A program made the position numbers and the translations under genes. Below, piece after piece: positions 8,044 through 15,297 of a stretch of 64,000 nucleotides of DNA (within the stretch, counting starts at the first letter, position 1; each line of letters opens with the position of its first letter). Source of the DNA: CBDFKJ01 sp965248805 (GTDB lineage: Bacteria; Pseudomonadota; Alphaproteobacteria; UBA6615). The notes beneath the pieces are model-generated. The model saw nothing but the letters and a program-made list of their open reading frames with translations, made no database searches and was not told the origin of the DNA. The stretch lies in assembly GCA_965248805.1 (NCBI GenBank), contig CBDFKJ010000003.1, positions 102,656 to 166,655 of the forward strand, read 5' to 3'.

Positions 8044-9204
8044 TTAGTTCGCCCGGAACTCTGCCGGCAGGAAGAACAGGTTGTCCTGAGCGTCAGCCAC
8101 GGCGCCGTGGCAATCAACACAGAACTGCACGTTGGCCGAACCCTCACCGAGAGTCTCGCCGAAGACGCTGCCGTTCGGCATGATCATTGTGTAGCGCCAA
8201 TCGCCGGAACCAGCGTTGAAACCGGCGTTCATCTTCTCCATGAGGAACAGCGGCCCGACACCGACCTCACCGTTGCCAGTGACGGTCATGCTGGGCTTGG
8301 CGACCTGTAAGCCCACGGGCGCCTTGCCGACATCCTCATACCTGCCATAGGCGGCCTGGCCGATACCGTTGGCGAAATTCTGCACGTAGCGGTTGCCGTG
8401 CGTGCCCGACGGATATGCGACGGTGCTGAATGCCCTCCAATCGGCAAACGCTACGGCTACCGGGTGACCGGACTTTGCATAGGCCGCCTTCAAGTCGGGC
8501 ATCATACAATCCCATGCCGCCGCCGCTTCGGCGTTGGTCAGCTTGATCGCCCCTGCGGCCGCGCACGGGTTGCAAGGATTGCATGGGTTGGCAGCGCACG
8601 GATTGCAGGGGTTGGCCGCCGCGCACGGATTGCACGGATTGGCCGCCGCGCACGGATTGCAGGGGTTGGCCAATGCCGCGACTGCGCATGGATTGCAGGC
8701 CGCACAGGGATTACAGGGATTGGCTGCTGCGCACGGGTTGCACGGGTTCGCCAGTGCCGCGACTGCGCACGGATTGCAGGCCGCGCAGGGATTGCAGGGA
8801 TTGGCCGCCGCACACGGATTGCAGGGATTGGCTGCCGCGCACGGGTTGCACGGCTTCGCCAGTGCCGCGACCGCGCACGGATTGCAGGCCGCGCAGGGAT
8901 TGCAGGGGTTGGCCGCCGCGCACGGATCGCAGGGATTGGCCGCCGCACACGGGTTGCAGGGATTCACCGCCGCCGCCATGAGACGCGGCACGGCGCACGC
9001 CATGTTGTAGGCCGCGCCGCCTGCAGCGCACGGATTACATGGATTGGCCGCGCACGGGTTGCAGGGGTTGGCCGCCGCGCACGGATCGCACGGGTTGGCC
9101 TGTGCCAACTGCATCGCGCTCGGCGAAGGCTTCGCGGTCGGATTGGCCTGTGAGCCCGAGAACGATACGCCGACAAGCGCCACGCCGACCAGCATGGGCA
9201 CCAC
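8044..9204 (-). CDS. Cytochrome P460-family protein with long Asn-Pro-Cys repeat region
   Basis: An exported protein in three parts. First comes a hydrophobic signal (VALVGVSFSGSQA). Residues about 36-215 are low-complexity: units of NPCNPCAAA, variants NPCDPC, and a spacer AACNPCAVAALA used three times, giving about 34 (N/D/K)PC motifs and nearly 40 cysteines. The C-terminal domain (about 225-386) matches cytochrome P460: AFADWRAFSTVAYPSGTHGN, GPLFLMEKMNAGFNAGSGDW, RYTMIMPNGS and the heme site FCVDCHGAV (CxxCH). P460 enzymes oxidise hydroxylamine or detoxify NO-type species in the periplasm with a Lys-crosslinked heme. The Cys repeats are not part of the known family and look like a metal-binding or cross-linked segment (inference). 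The start is uncertain: the frame is open for another 54 bases upstream of GTG 9204 with basic and hydrophobic codons but no ATG, GTG or TTG. Confidence 0.85.
   Translation of the reverse strand: MVPMLVGVALVGVSFSGSQANPTAKPSPSAMQLAQANPCDPCAAANPCNPCAANPCNPCAAGGAAYNMACAVPRLMAAAVNPCNPCAAANPCDPCAAANPCNPCAACNPCAVAALAKPCNPCAAANPCNPCAAANPCNPCAACNPCAVAALANPCNPCAAANPCNPCAACNPCAVAALANPCNPCAAANPCNPCAAANPCNPCAANPCNPCNPCAAAGAIKLTNAEAAAAWDCMMPDLKAAYAKSGHPVAVAFADWRAFSTVAYPSGTHGNRYVQNFANGIGQAAYGRYEDVGKAPVGLQVAKPSMTVTGNGEVGVGPLFLMEKMNAGFNAGSGDWRYTMIMPNGSVFGETLGEGSANVQFCVDCHGAVADAQDNLFFLPAEFRAN
8556..9099 (-). repeat. Coding tandem repeat encoding NPCNPCAAA units
   Basis: DNA repeat of roughly 27-30 bp units, organised into larger near-identical blocks of about 80-105 bp (for example around 8666-8760, 8750-8870 and 8870-8895 onward). 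It encodes the Cys-Pro-Asn region of the P460 protein. The repetition makes copy number prone to slippage. The six-frame shadows (Gly-Leu-Gln-Gly or Arg-Ile-Ala-Gly repeats) arise from the same DNA and are not genes. Confidence 0.9.
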
Positions 9205-9311
9205 CGTCGACGAAAGCAGTGTGGCTCTGTAGGTTGATGCGATTGCTCTCCCTCTTCACATCTGGCGGACGGGTTGCGCACCCGCCGAGGTTTTCGATCT
9301 TTGGAACTTAC

Positions 9312-9360
9312 AAGTGACGGCCGGTCGACCGGCGTCACACCACGTCACATGTTCGTGACA
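9312..9360. promoter_or_regulatory. GTGAC-box cluster between divergent P460 and FGE-like genes
   Basis: Four half-sites occur in 46 bases: GTGACG (9314-9319), CGTCAC (9333-9338), CGTCAC (9343-9348) and GTGAC (9355-9359). The first pair surrounds the 12-bp palindrome CCGGTCGACCGG. The second pair is GTCAC-N6-GTGAC. The spacing suits a dimeric regulator acting on both divergent genes. Which regulator is unknown; CRP/FNR proteins use related half-sites in the opposite orientation. Confidence 0.45.
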
Positions 9361-9401
9361 CTTGAATGACATCAGCGGTCGAAATAAGCCAATAGTATCA
9401 G

Positions 9402-10268
9402 ATGATTAGCCGCTTGCAGCTATGGTGCCTCCTGGTTGCCGGCATAGGGATGAGCCAAGCCTGCGCAGCGCAAGGCGCGACGGATGCCGTGCCCGTCACC
9501 GTGGGGATCCCCGCCGGCCGGTTCATCGCCGGCTCCGACGCGTCCGAGCGCGAGTTGGCCTACCGTCTGGATGAGGCGGCGTATGGGCACGCCATCACCC
9601 GCCGGCGTGGCTGGTACGCAAACGAGCGGCCGCGCGCGAGTTACCACCTGGATGCCTTCCGCATCATGGCCGCGCCGGTCAGCAACGCGCAGTACGCGAC
9701 GTTCTTGGCGGCGACCGGACACGTATGGCCCGACGTCGATCGCGTGACCTGGCAGGGCTACGGATCGGTGCACGATTATGCGCGCACGCGCCGACATGCC
9801 TGGGCCGACGGAACGCCGCCGCCGGGTCGCGCCGACCATCCGGCGGTGCTGGTGAGCCACGCCGACGCGCGCGCCTATGCCCGGTGGCTGAGCGCTACGA
9901 CCGGGCGCATCTGGCGGCTGCCGACCGAGTTGGAGTGGGAAAAGGCGGCGCGGGGCACCGACGGCCGGCTTTTCCCCTGGGGCAACGAATTTGATGCAAA
10001 TCTGCTGAACAGCGCCGATGCCGGCCCTTTCGACACCCTGCCGGTGGGACTCTTCGCGGCCGACAGCAGTCCGTTCGGCGTGCTCGACGCGGCGGGACAG
10101 GTGTTCGAATGGACTGCGAGCCCGGGAAATCCGGGGCGGTTTGTGGTCAAGGGCGGCTCCTGGGACGATCGCGGCTGCGGCGTTTGCCGGCCCGCGGCGC
10201 GCCACGCGCGGCCTCAAGAGTTGCGCCACATTCTCATCGGATTTCGGCTGGTGCTGGAGCCGGACTAG
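9402..10268 (+). CDS. Secreted formylglycine-generating-enzyme (SUMF1)-like protein
   Basis: A 288-residue protein with a signal peptide (LWCLLVAGIGMSQACA) and the FGE-sulfatase fold: VTVGIPAGRFIAGSDASERE, then SYHLDAFRIMAAPVSNAQYA, WRLPTELEWEKAARGTDGR, LFPWGNEF and C-terminal VVKGGSWDDRG ... HILIGFRLV. True FGEs oxidise a Cys in a C-x-P-x-R motif to formylglycine using copper held by two Cys. Here the GGSW block is followed by GCGVCRPAARHARP, a CxxC pair near the place of the FGE copper cysteines but with shorter spacing. Many SUMF1-fold proteins are not FGEs, so its activity is open. It is divergent from the Cys-repeat P460 gene and shares its control region. A regulator or maturation partner for that protein is a reasonable inference. 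Confidence 0.85.
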   Translation: MISRLQLWCLLVAGIGMSQACAAQGATDAVPVTVGIPAGRFIAGSDASERELAYRLDEAAYGHAITRRRGWYANERPRASYHLDAFRIMAAPVSNAQYATFLAATGHVWPDVDRVTWQGYGSVHDYARTRRHAWADGTPPPGRADHPAVLVSHADARAYARWLSATTGRIWRLPTELEWEKAARGTDGRLFPWGNEFDANLLNSADAGPFDTLPVGLFAADSSPFGVLDAAGQVFEWTASPGNPGRFVVKGGSWDDRGCGVCRPAARHARPQELRHILIGFRLVLEPD

Positions 10269-10351
10269 CAGCCGGGGCTTGACTTGACGCTTGGTTCTGT
10301 CCTCCCATCTGCAACGCCAGGGACGACCGCAGCGGTGAGAGCAGGCGGAAT

Positions 10352-10884
10352 ATGGCGCTGCAAATGGTTCAAGGCGAGTTGACCGACATCGACCGGGCGG
10401 CGTTGAAGCGCATGGCGGCCGCCGCCGACGAGGTGCTGAATTGCGAGCGTGTACTCGCCAAGTCGGGCGATAACGTCGTCGGTGAGTTGCTGCGCAATCA
10501 GGGGACGTTCTACGAGTTGGATCACTATCCAAAGGGTGGCGTCTACGACCCACAAACGCACGCGCAATACTTCTATCACGCGCATCCGCAAACGAAGCGC
10601 TCCGGCGAAAACGGCCATTTCCACACCTTCCTGCGCCCAAGGGCATGCCCGGCGGTATCGGGCCGGCACCCGTGCCGAAAGCCCCGCCGGCGCCCGGCGA
10701 CAACGACGCGCTCAGCCATATCATTGCGATTTCGATGGACAAGGCGGGCAATGCGACACGCCTGTTCACGACCAACCGCTGGGTCACGGGCGAGACTTGG
10801 TATTCCGCGCCCGACGTGATCGCTATGATTGATCGCTTCGTCATCGATGTGGCGCGGCCGTCGTTGCCCACCACCCAGATCTGA
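10352..10884 (+). pseudogene. DUF6969-like protein gene, frameshifted and 3'-truncated
   Basis: The frame from ATG 10352 (MALQMVQGELTDIDRAALKR ... FYELDHYPKGGVYDPQTHAQ ... SGENGHFHTFLRP) shifts near 10636. One missing C in the run before AAGGGCATG would join it to the second frame, which reads KGMPGGIGPAPVPKAPPAPG and then HIIAISMDKAGNATRLFTTN and RWVTGETWYSAPDVIAMIDR. Together they match a family I recall as DUF6969, of unknown function. The last residues (SLPTTQI) come from the repeat cassette that begins about 10866, so the 3' end is also lost. The frameshift could be a sequencing error; the lost 3' end could not. Confidence 0.7.
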
Positions 10885-11163
10885 TGCTAAGCCTTTGCAA
10901 TAACGGCGGTTTCTGTTTTCGACTGGGTGGTAGCCGGCAACCCGTGGTTACCACTTGGGTTGCCACCCTGGTTACCACCCCTGCTCTGGCCATAAGTCAT
11001 TGACAATGCGTTGTTATTCCGTCCGGCCGGAGCACTGGCCGGCGGCCGGTGGTAACCTCGGTTACCACCCAGGTTACCACCCAGATCCGTCGCCAAGCCT
11101 TTGTAACAGCGTAGTTTTATCCGCCGGGCGCAGGTGGTAACCGGTGGTAACCAAGTGGTAACC
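10866..11163. repeat. GGTWACC site array, copy 1
   Basis: Eight exact GGTTACC/GGTAACC heptamers at 10946, 10970, 11051, 11060, 11072, 11136, 11146 and 11157, in both orientations. They include a 22-bp palindrome at 11048-11069 with arms GGTGGTAACC and GGTTACCACC. Between them recurs a degenerate element (CTAAGCCTTTGCAATAACGG, CATAAGTCATTGACAATGCG, CAAGCCTTTGTAACAGCGTA). The block from about 10866 to 11330 is repeated in the same orientation at about 55496-55920 with high identity. It has no convincing coding frame. Confidence 0.85.
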
Positions 11164-11265
11164 CAGTTTTTCGGCCTGTCGCTGGCGCATTTTCGCGCAA
11201 AGCCCGCCCGCTTGCGATTGCGGCCCGGAAGGACCCGCAAACTCAATGGGTTAGCACGGCGTCTG

Positions 11266-11329
11266 GTCCCGAACGGGGATTACGAGTGATCCCCGATTGG
11301 GACATTTGGGCTTGGTCCCGAACCGGGAC
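11266..11329. promoter_or_regulatory. Three 15-bp operator-like repeats upstream of higBA
   Basis: GTCCCGAACGGGGAT (11266-11280), ATCCCCGATTGGGAC (11289-11303) and GTCCCGAACCGGGAC (11315-11329) share an RTCCC-N5-GGGAY dyad, the last with perfect 6-bp arms. They are spaced 23 and 26 bp apart and end 18 bases before the toxin start. This is the expected place for autoregulation by the HigA antitoxin. Two more copies with 23-bp spacing precede the Fic gene at 55880 and 55903. Confidence 0.65.
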
Positions 11330-11347
11330 TGCGCTATGTTGCTCGCG

Positions 11348-11650
11348 ATGAGGATCATCGCGCTCGCGACCCTGAAGCGGGTCATCGAAGCCGGGCCAGC
11401 CCATGCCGATGCCCGCGAGCCGGCGATGGCTTGGTACCGCCAGGTCAAGGCCGCCGACCGGGTGAGCCCCGCCCAGCTCAAGCGGGACATCCGCAGCGCC
11501 AGCATCCTCAAGGACGGCCGGACGGTGTTCAACGTCGCCGGCAACAAGTACCGCATCGTGGTGTGGATCAACTATTCCTACCGCGTCGTCTACATCCGGT
11601 TCATCGGAAGCCACCGGGACTACGACGCCATCGATGCCCAGACAATCTGA
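11348..11650 (+). CDS. higB: HigB-type mRNA interferase toxin
   Basis: A 100-residue protein of the HigB_toxin family (RelE-like fold): MRIIALATLKRVIEAGPAHA, then WYRQVKAADRVSPAQLKRDI, RSASILKDGRTVFNVAGNKY and IVVWINYSYRVVYIRFIG. Such toxins cleave mRNA on the ribosome. ATG 11348 gives the family-typical MRIIAL start; ATG 11336 would add four residues. The antitoxin gene follows 10 bases after the stop, the toxin-first order of hig modules. Three operator-like dyads lie just upstream. The repeat cassette in front of it links it to mobile DNA rather than to host genes. Confidence 0.9.
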   Translation: MRIIALATLKRVIEAGPAHADAREPAMAWYRQVKAADRVSPAQLKRDIRSASILKDGRTVFNVAGNKYRIVVWINYSYRVVYIRFIGSHRDYDAIDAQTI

Positions 11651-11660
11651 GGGTCGAGCC

Positions 11661-12032
11661 ATGGACATTGCACCGATCAAGACCAAGCGGGACCACCAAC
11701 GGGCACTGAAGGAGATCGAGGGCCTAATGACGGCGAAGCGCAACACGCCGGAAGGAGACCGTCTCGACGTCCTTGTAACGCTCGTCGAGGCCTGGGAGGC
11801 CAGGCACTGCCCGCCCGACCTTCCGGACCCGGTCGCCGCGATCCGCTATCACATGGAGCAGAACGGGATGGCGCCCAAGGATCTGGTTCCCTACATCGGC
11901 AGCCGCAGCCGGGTCTACGAGGTCCTCAACCGCAAGCGTCCGCTCAGCCTGAAGATGATCTGGCGCCTGCACCGAGGCTTGGGCATTCCCGCCGAGTCGC
12001 TCATCAAGTTGGACGAGCATGCCGCCGCATGA
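11661..12032 (+). CDS. higA: HigA-type antitoxin, XRE helix-turn-helix
   Basis: The 123-residue protein has an N-terminal helical region (IKTKRDHQRALKEIEGLMTA), followed by an XRE-type HTH near residues 60-110 (PVAAIRYHMEQNGMAPKDLV, PYIGSRSRVYEVLNRKRPLS, LKMIWRLHRGLGIPAESLI). That is the architecture of HigA antitoxins, which neutralise HigB and repress their own operon. ATG 11661 is preferred to the upstream ATG 11634, which lies inside the toxin gene. The pair appears intact. Confidence 0.9.
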   Translation: MDIAPIKTKRDHQRALKEIEGLMTAKRNTPEGDRLDVLVTLVEAWEARHCPPDLPDPVAAIRYHMEQNGMAPKDLVPYIGSRSRVYEVLNRKRPLSLKMIWRLHRGLGIPAESLIKLDEHAAA

Positions 12033-12114
12033 AATTCCTTCCAGACTTCCGCCCGTACTATGGAAGACAATGAAACGCTTGCGTTCGCAGTAAGTAACTG
12101 TCGAGAGGTGAACG

Positions 12115-12594
12115 ATGCCATCCGTCAAAGAGTTCGAGCTGTACCACGGTGCGGCGTTGGTCAAGCTGATTCGGGGCGACCGTCCCGTGAGTCTGCACTT
12201 GATCGAAACCAAGCCGAAGGAAGCATGGTCAACGTACAAGATCAACGACGCTTCCCTGTTGGTTAAGTACAGGACGTTTCCCACTCAGTTAAAGGGTCCT
12301 GAAACCAGTTGGTCCTTCTCATTTGGATCGGGAGAGTTAAGCCAGCTGGGGACCGATGATTACTTCCTTGCGTTGGTCTGCGGACAAACCGATCTCAACA
12401 ACGTGGACACTATGGAGATTTGCCTTCTTGAGCCCGATCACATCAAAGCGCTGTTGGACCTCGCGGCAAAAACACACAACCTGAAAGTAGCAGTGAGACC
12501 CAAAACAAAGCTTCATGTTTCTTCGGGTTCAGGAAAGGGCAAGAAAGAAGTCAAGATCTCACGCACCGCTTTCGCCAACTGGGATGTTCCTGGC
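12115..12594 (+). pseudogene. Hypothetical protein, 3' end lost at a recombination junction
   Basis: Starts at ATG 12115 behind GAGAGGTGA, with MPSVKEFELYHGAALVKLIR and SLHLIETKPKEAWSTYKIND, and runs as a plausible soluble protein to about HVSSGSGKGKKEVKISRTAF. Near 12595 the coding quality stops, and the opposite strand becomes a fragment of a phage nuclease gene. The remaining frame to 12837 is therefore antisense and not part of the protein. I do not recognise the family. Its position behind higBA and its mixed codon use suggest an accessory cargo gene. Confidence 0.6.
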
Positions 12595-12596
12595 CA

Positions 12597-12845
12597 GCCG
12601 GCGGCGAGATCTTCGAACACATGGCCGGCGGCGAAGATGCGGAGCGTCTTGCCGTCGAAATCGGCGCCGTCGTCCTTCGGCGCGGCGGCGTATTCGTACT
12701 GGAGCGCGCGCTCGCAAGGCACGCCGAGGCGCGAGCCGCCGAGATACGCGCGCGGCGTCTGCGCGGCGTTCCCCGCTTCCAGGCCTGCGTCGATCAGCGC
12801 GTTGATGCCCTCGGTGAAGCTGGCCGAATGGTTGTAGTCCAGCAT
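12597..12845 (-). pseudogene. Phage PD-(D/E)XK-like nuclease, N-terminal fragment (copy A)
   Basis: Reads MLDYNHSASFTEGINALIDA, then GLEAGNAAQTPRAYLGGSRL and GVPCERALQYEYAAAPKDDG, ending FDGKTLRIFAAGHVFEDLA. The LGGSRLGVPCERALQYEYA start is typical of phage exonucleases of the Cas4/RecB type, but the catalytic motifs lie further on and are missing. The start ATG overlaps the stop of the upstream small nuclease gene (TGATG, 12843-12847). A second truncated copy lies at 60270-60450. Confidence 0.7.
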
Positions 12846-12969
12846 CAGGACCGATCCTCCCGGCAATAGCCCCGGGCGGCCGTTTCCGGCGGCAGATTGA
12901 GGCCCCGCAGCGCATAGAGCAGCGAGATGAACTCGGGTTCCGTGAGCCGGCGCTCATTCCCGCCCAGAT

Positions 12970-14260
12970 GGAGACCTCTAACAACCGGCCGATTTGGCGC
13001 GGATAAGGGTGTCCTGTTGGCCGATCCGTGCGGCGGGTGGATTTGACGGCGTTATTCGTCCGCGGTTTCGTTCTCAGCGGGGTGTTTTTTGGTCATACGG
13101 GCGGACTCATGCCATGGCGGCCCTGCGCTCATGGAAGATCAGACGCTGGAAATTATAGGCGAGGTTGGCGAGGCCTATCTTGGTCTCGGCCCGCTTGAGC
13201 CCGATGGTCCGGACGAACAGGCTCATGCGATCCTTCTGCTGGGCGAAGACATGCTCGACGCGTGCACGGACCGCTGACTTGCGGGCATTGGCCCGGGCGG
13301 TCGCCTTGGGCATGGCCCGGCCCGGCGGCTTCTTGCGGTGGATGTGGGAGATCCGACCCTTGCCCGCCAGCCACGCCTCGTTCGCCTTCGAGCGATAGGC
13401 GCTGTCAGCCCACACGCCGGCGGCCAGATTGTCGCCGGTGACGAGATGACGCAACATCTTGCCGTCATGGCGGGCGGCATCGGTCACCGCCGAGCCGCGG
13501 ATGAAGCCGTAGGCCCGATCGATGACGACATGATTCTTGTAGCCGAACACCGGGATCGCGATGTCGGGCACGCGCCGTTGCGCCCCGGCGGGGTTCTTGC
13601 GCCTTCCGGTCTTCACCGTCCACCGCGCGTCTGTGTCCTTCTGCGCCGCCTTGGCCGGCTGATCGGGCCAGATCTCGGACGCGCTCTTGCCCGCCTTGAT
13701 CGCCCGCTTCTCGTCATCGCGGTGGCGCTGCTTGGGCGCCGATACCAGGGTCGCATCGACGATCTGCCCGCCCATCGCCAGATAGCCGCACCGGCGCAGC
13801 TCGCCATCGAAGGCGGCAAACAGCTCATCCATCGCCCCGGCCCGGACCAGACGCTCGCGAAAGGTCCAGATGGTGTTCCGGTCCGGCGTCGGCGCTCCGA
13901 GATCGAAGCCCAGGAAGCGAAGCCAACTCAAGCGGTCGCGGATCAGAAACTCCATCCGCTCGTCGCTCACCGTGTGCCGCGCGGCCAGGACCAGAACCTT
14001 GAACATCGCCACCGCATCGTAGGCCGGGCGGCCGCCTTTCGATCCGTCCGAATAGCCCAGCGCCGCCTCAAGCGGTGCGCGGAAAATCTCGAAATCGACA
14101 ACCTTCGCCAGCACCTCCAACGGATCGCCAGTCGCCGAAAGCTTGCGCAAATGATCCGGTAAGCCGAACAGGCCAGTCTGCCTCATCAATACCCCCCTCG
14201 AATCGAACCGCCGCAGAGAATCACAACAAGGCAAAATTGGCGAGGTAAATAGAGGCGTCC
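12970..14260 (-). mobile_element. IS5-family insertion sequence, copy A (1,291 bp), AGAT duplication
   Basis: Ends read inward GGAGACCTCTAACAACC (12970 side) and GGACGCCTCTATTTACC (14260 side), 12 of 17 matching. The flanks are AGAT at 12966-12969 and 14261-14264, a 4-bp target duplication. The internal sequence is nearly the same as the second copy at 35509-36798. The element splits a phage nuclease gene. Confidence 0.9.
13107..14186 (-). CDS. IS5-family transposase (copy A)
   Basis: A 359-residue protein with the DUF772 N-terminus (MRQTGLFGLPDHLRKLSATG, ALGYSDGSKGGRPAYDAVAM) and a DDE_Tnp_1 catalytic core. The core includes QIVDATLVSAPKQRH, then PVFGYKNHVVIDRAYGFI, VWADSAYRSKANEAWL and RARVEHVFAQQKDRM, where the final Glu is in VEHVFA. 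GAGGGGG precedes the ATG. It appears intact and differs from copy B by scattered substitutions, so the two insertions are not immediate duplicates of each other. Confidence 0.92.
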   Translation of the reverse strand: MRQTGLFGLPDHLRKLSATGDPLEVLAKVVDFEIFRAPLEAALGYSDGSKGGRPAYDAVAMFKVLVLAARHTVSDERMEFLIRDRLSWLRFLGFDLGAPTPDRNTIWTFRERLVRAGAMDELFAAFDGELRRCGYLAMGGQIVDATLVSAPKQRHRDDEKRAIKAGKSASEIWPDQPAKAAQKDTDARWTVKTGRRKNPAGAQRRVPDIAIPVFGYKNHVVIDRAYGFIRGSAVTDAARHDGKMLRHLVTGDNLAAGVWADSAYRSKANEAWLAGKGRISHIHRKKPPGRAMPKATARANARKSAVRARVEHVFAQQKDRMSLFVRTIGLKRAETKIGLANLAYNFQRLIFHERRAAMA

Positions 14261-14552
14261 AGATGGCTCCGGGCGGGACCGTTGAGCGCCCGCACCCGCC
14301 ACCAGGAGAAATCGGCCGCGCGAACCACGTAGAAGGCGGGAAGGCCCGCCCGTTCGGCGAGGCGCATGAAGGCGCGCGCCGGCTTGCCGTCGAGGTCCCA
14401 GGGTGCGGCATGTTCCAGCTTGCACTCGATCAGGGCTACCGGCTCGCCCGCATGGAACTCCAGGAAGTCGATATCCATCGCCGGACAGTTCCAGCCCCAG
14501 CGGCGATGGCGCAGGGAGAGTTCCCGGTCGCGCCAGCCCGAGCGTTCCTGCC

Positions 14553-15075
14553 TAACAGCCCGTTGAAGAAGACTGAGTTGATGAAGCATCGGGCGTGATA
14601 ACAATGGCGGCGGCGAGACCCGGCGCCGGGGGGTTATTGAGGGCGAGGATAATGATCAGCGATTGTTCCTGTCGCAAGACAAGCAGCAGGACCGCCAAGC
14701 CCTTGGCCGCAGCCTCTCGCGGGGTCCCGGCGCCGATCAACTGGCGCAATAGGACGCCCAGGTTGTGTCCGGCGACGTGGATCAGATAGCGCTTGCTGAT
14801 GTTCTCGCGCCCGCGCAGCCAAGTGCGGCGCATGCCGCCGCGATCGAGGACCTGGGCGAAGCCCCGCTCGACCACTTCGGCGCGGAGTTTGAACGCGGCC
14901 TTCGCCACGCCCGACAGCAATCGGTTGCGGTTGTTGTAAACGGCCCGCCGAGCGGCGTCGTCGCCGTGCCAGCGCGAGAGCCCCTTGCCCTTCGGTTCGG
15001 CGATGCGGGTCGTCCAGGCGCCGTCGGCAAGGGACTTCAGCACCTCGCGGCCGAAGTAGCCTTTGGCGGCCGTCG
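14553..15075 (-). mobile_element. IS1182-family remnant with transposase C-terminal domain
   Basis: The minus strand encodes KGYFGREVLKSLADGAWTTR, RWHGDDAARRAVYNNRNRLL, then EVVERGFAQVLDRGGMRRTW and SKRYLIHVAGHNLGVLLRQL. This is the C-terminal DDE_Tnp_1_6 part of an IS1182 transposase with its catalytic E (VVERGFA). The end near 14553 reads AACAGCCCGTTGAAGAAGAC, like the CAGnCTGTTGAAnAA ends of that family. The rest of the element is missing: at about 15075 a methylase-gene fragment follows. Its frame has been extended through both flanks, which gives a misleadingly long open frame. Confidence 0.75.
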
Positions 15076-15297
15076 TGCGCGGGCATGTCCGCGGGCGGCG
15101 TCTTGCGCTGTTCGCGGCGGCGGACGGCGGCGGCGCGGCGCAGGGTCTTGTGGTGGCCCGAGCGGACGCCGTCGACCAGGGCATCCTGCTCTTCGGGCGG
15201 ACGGTCGACGATGGCGGCGGCGTCGCTGACCGTGACCAGCCCCTGATCGACGGCGTCCTGGAGCAGGGTGCTCCCTCTATCTCGTATCCGGCGGGCA
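15076..15297 (-). pseudogene. ParB-methylase internal fragment (copy A)
   Basis: Reads LLQDAVDQGLVTVSDAAAIV, DRPPEEQDALVDGVRSGHHK and TLRRAAAVRRREQRKTPPAD on the minus strand. It matches the middle of the intact ParB-methylase gene at about 61500-61725 with only scattered differences. Both the ParB-like start and the methylase core are missing. It shows that 12.6-17 kb was once the same kind of early operon as 60-62 kb. Confidence 0.8.

Larger units (their letters stand above)
12845..14552 (-). pseudogene. VRR-NUC-like small phage nuclease split by IS5 and beheaded by IS1182 (copy A)
   Basis: The minus-strand frame reads RQERSGWRDRELSLRHRRWG, then WNCPAMDIDFLEFHAGEPVA, LIECKLEHAAPWDLDGKPAR and AFYVVRAADFSWWRVRALNG up to 14261. 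It continues after the IS5 element at 12969 with LGGNERRLTEPEFISLLYAL and stops at 12845. Excising 12970-14260 with one AGAT copy restores PARSHLGGNERRLTEPEF, collinear with the intact paralogue at 60450-60872. The start codon is also gone: an IS1182 end replaces the ATGCAGGA found in the paralogue. The family is a small nuclease-fold protein (D-FLEF-x10-IECK motif) in prophage early operons. Confidence 0.85.

Noticed and set aside
8398..9153. Plus-strand frames rich in Gly-Leu-Gln-Gly or Arg-Ile-Ala repeats
   Set aside because: They are the antisense shadow of the NPC-repeat coding region; the minus-strand frame has a signal peptide and a recognisable P460 domain.
8044..9204. Canonical FGE target site (C-x-P-x-R) in the repeat protein
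   Set aside because: The motifs end in Ala, not Arg, so a standard sulfatase-type recognition site is absent; only a looser C-x-P-x-A analogy remains.
10887..11246. Frames through the GGTWACC array encoding GGN/GYH-type repeats
   Set aside because: The repeats follow from the DNA motif, occur in several frames and lack start signals; the array is better read as DNA sites.
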